From Deltaproteobacteria bacterium (GTDB lineage: Bacteria; Myxococcota_A; Polyangia; Haliangiales; Haliangiaceae), in NCBI GenBank assembly GCA_013696695.1, contig JACCYD010001074.1:1-7458 (forward strand): a DNA stretch of 7,458 nucleotides. Direction: 5' to 3'. The translations under genes were made by a program, and so were the position numbers. Of the stretch, positions 6,661-7,458 are shown one piece after another. Every line of letters starts with the position of its first letter. Position 1 is the stretch's first letter. The notes beneath the pieces were generated by a model that saw only the letters and a program-made list of their open reading frames with translations, was not told the origin of the DNA and ran no database searches.

Positions 6661-7458
6661 GCCTCTATCCTCTAGACCGCGTGATGCCGCTGGCGCTTCG
6701 CGCCGGCAAGATCCGTGGCATCCAGCTCGCGATCGCGGTCGACAACAAGGAAGACGCCGACAACCCGGGCTTCCGTTGCAAGGTGAAGTACCCGTGGCTC
6801 GCCGAGAGCGAGCAAACGTTCTGGGCGCGCATCGCGGTGCCGATGGGCGGCAAGGAACGCGGCACCTACTTCCTCCCCGAGAAGGATGACCAGCTGCTCG
6901 TCGTGTTCGAGCACGGCGCCATCGATCGCCCGATCATCATCGGTACGCTGTGGAGCAAGCAGCAGGAGCCCGTCGAGAACAACGAGTCGGGCAAGAACAA
7001 CGTCAAGCTGATCAAGTCGCGCACCGGTCACCGGATCGTGTTCGACGACAAGGAAGGCGCGGAAAGGATCGTTCTCGTCGACAAGTCGATGAAGAACAAG
7101 ATCGTCATCGATTCGGCGAAGAAGCTGATCAAGATCGAGTCCTCGAAGGACATCGAGATCAAGGCCAAGCAGAACGTCATCATCCACTGCAACGCCTTGA
7201 AGATCGGCACGACGGAGAAGCTGACCGGTAAAGGCAAAGACCTCCTGACGCACGCCAAGTCGACCTTCAGCTCGAAGGCCTCGGCGTCGATCGTCGTTTC
7301 GGGCTCGCAGGTCACGATCAACGTCAACAACAGCGCCGCGTGTCAGGTGTCTGGCTCGGGCGCGGGCTCGCTCGGTGCGATGGCATCCGAGAAGGCGAAG
7401 GATCAGGTCGAGGAGAAGAAGGGCGGCGCTGGTGGCGGTGGCGGTGGCGGTGGTGGCG
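6657..7458 (+). CDS. gpV-type baseplate spike protein, second tandem copy with Gly-rich extension (3' partial)
   Basis: A second gpV/VgrG spike-like protein, open through the right edge with 267 codons visible and no stop. I chose the GTG at 6657, which forms a GTGA overlap with the stop of the first copy, mirroring the ATGA junction at 4370; an in-frame ATG at 6684 is the alternative, and neither has a strong ribosome site. The OB-fold is at residues about 18-100 (CKVKYPWL from 41, TFWARI from 54, LPEKDDQLLVVF from 73, RPIIIGTLWS from 91), then GKNN and SRTGHRIVFDD as in copy one. A long Lys/Ile-alternating beta-helix follows (about 145-190). After that comes a less regular Ser/Thr/Lys region, a short charged helix with AKDQVEEKK, and a run of glycines that continues past the window. 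Copies one and two share the same landmark motifs in the same order but differ at many positions, so the duplication looks old. The C-terminal part may carry an extra domain not visible here. Confidence 0.85.
   Translation, partial: MSLYPLDRVMPLALRAGKIRGIQLAIAVDNKEDADNPGFRCKVKYPWLAESEQTFWARIAVPMGGKERGTYFLPEKDDQLLVVFEHGAIDRPIIIGTLWSKQQEPVENNESGKNNVKLIKSRTGHRIVFDDKEGAERIVLVDKSMKNKIVIDSAKKLIKIESSKDIEIKAKQNVIIHCNALKIGTTEKLTGKGKDLLTHAKSTFSSKASASIVVSGSQVTINVNNSAACQVSGSGAGSLGAMASEKAKDQVEEKKGGAGGGGGGGGG
7431..7458 (+). repeat. Poly-glycine tract at the end of the second spike gene (runs off window)
   Basis: Nine consecutive GGT/GGC codons run to the window edge in the frame of the second gpV-like gene, preceded by Gly-Gly-Ala. 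It reads as a flexible C-terminal tail or a linker to a further domain; its full length cannot be seen. Confidence 0.8.

Noticed and set aside
6672..7253. Antisense 193-residue open frame rich in Leu/Asp/Val
   Set aside because: Its repeats mirror the Lys/Ile beta-helix of the second gpV-like protein; the + strand frame is open without interruption and shows OB-fold motifs.

Overview
The window is a stretch of the structural operon of a contractile, phage-tail-like injection system, most likely an extracellular contractile injection system (eCIS) or related tailocin. All supported genes lie on the + strand. The DNA is strongly GC-rich, with codon third positions mostly G or C. The gene style (long Ala/Ser/Thr/Pro-rich proteins and split spike genes in a dense operon) suggests a high-GC environmental bacterium. 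A myxobacterium-like (Myxococcota) host is my best guess, but it is an inference from composition only. No phage head, packaging, integrase or lysis genes are visible.

Layout: (1) Bases 1-4373 hold the 3' part of one very large gene, open at the left edge, with 1456 residues visible. The protein is Ala-rich and repetitive, with a charged coiled-coil-like region near the left, several low-complexity tracts and a compact, better-ordered C-terminus. I cannot assign a function. Its position just before the baseplate genes allows tape-measure, internal scaffold/cargo or baseplate-accessory roles. (2) Bases 4370-4873 encode an Afp7/gp53-like CIS tube/baseplate protein lacking the usual C-terminal LysM domain. 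(3) Bases 4876-5934 encode a gpD-type hub (phage late control D, the gp27-like half of VgrG). (4) Bases 5938-6660 encode a gpV-type spike (OB-fold plus beta-helix). (5) From 6657 to the right edge runs a second gpV-type spike paralogue, starting at GTG, open at its 3' end and entering a poly-glycine tract.

The genes are spaced by -4, +2, +3 and -4 bases, so they are almost certainly one translationally coupled transcript. The expected assembly is: the Afp7-like protein joins the inner tube to the hub, the gpD trimer forms the hub, and the gpV proteins form the puncturing needle. In Afp/PVC systems the gpD and gpV functions are fused in one VgrG-like Afp8 protein; here they are split, and the gpV part is duplicated. 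No PAAR tip, gp25 or baseplate J gene is present; these would be expected just to the right. No promoter, terminator, RNA gene, mobile element or CRISPR array was found, and no gap between genes exceeds 3 bases.

The points most worth following up are the giant repetitive protein with its conserved-looking C-terminal block, the tandem spike paralogues, and the glycine-rich extension of the second spike, which could link it to a further domain.
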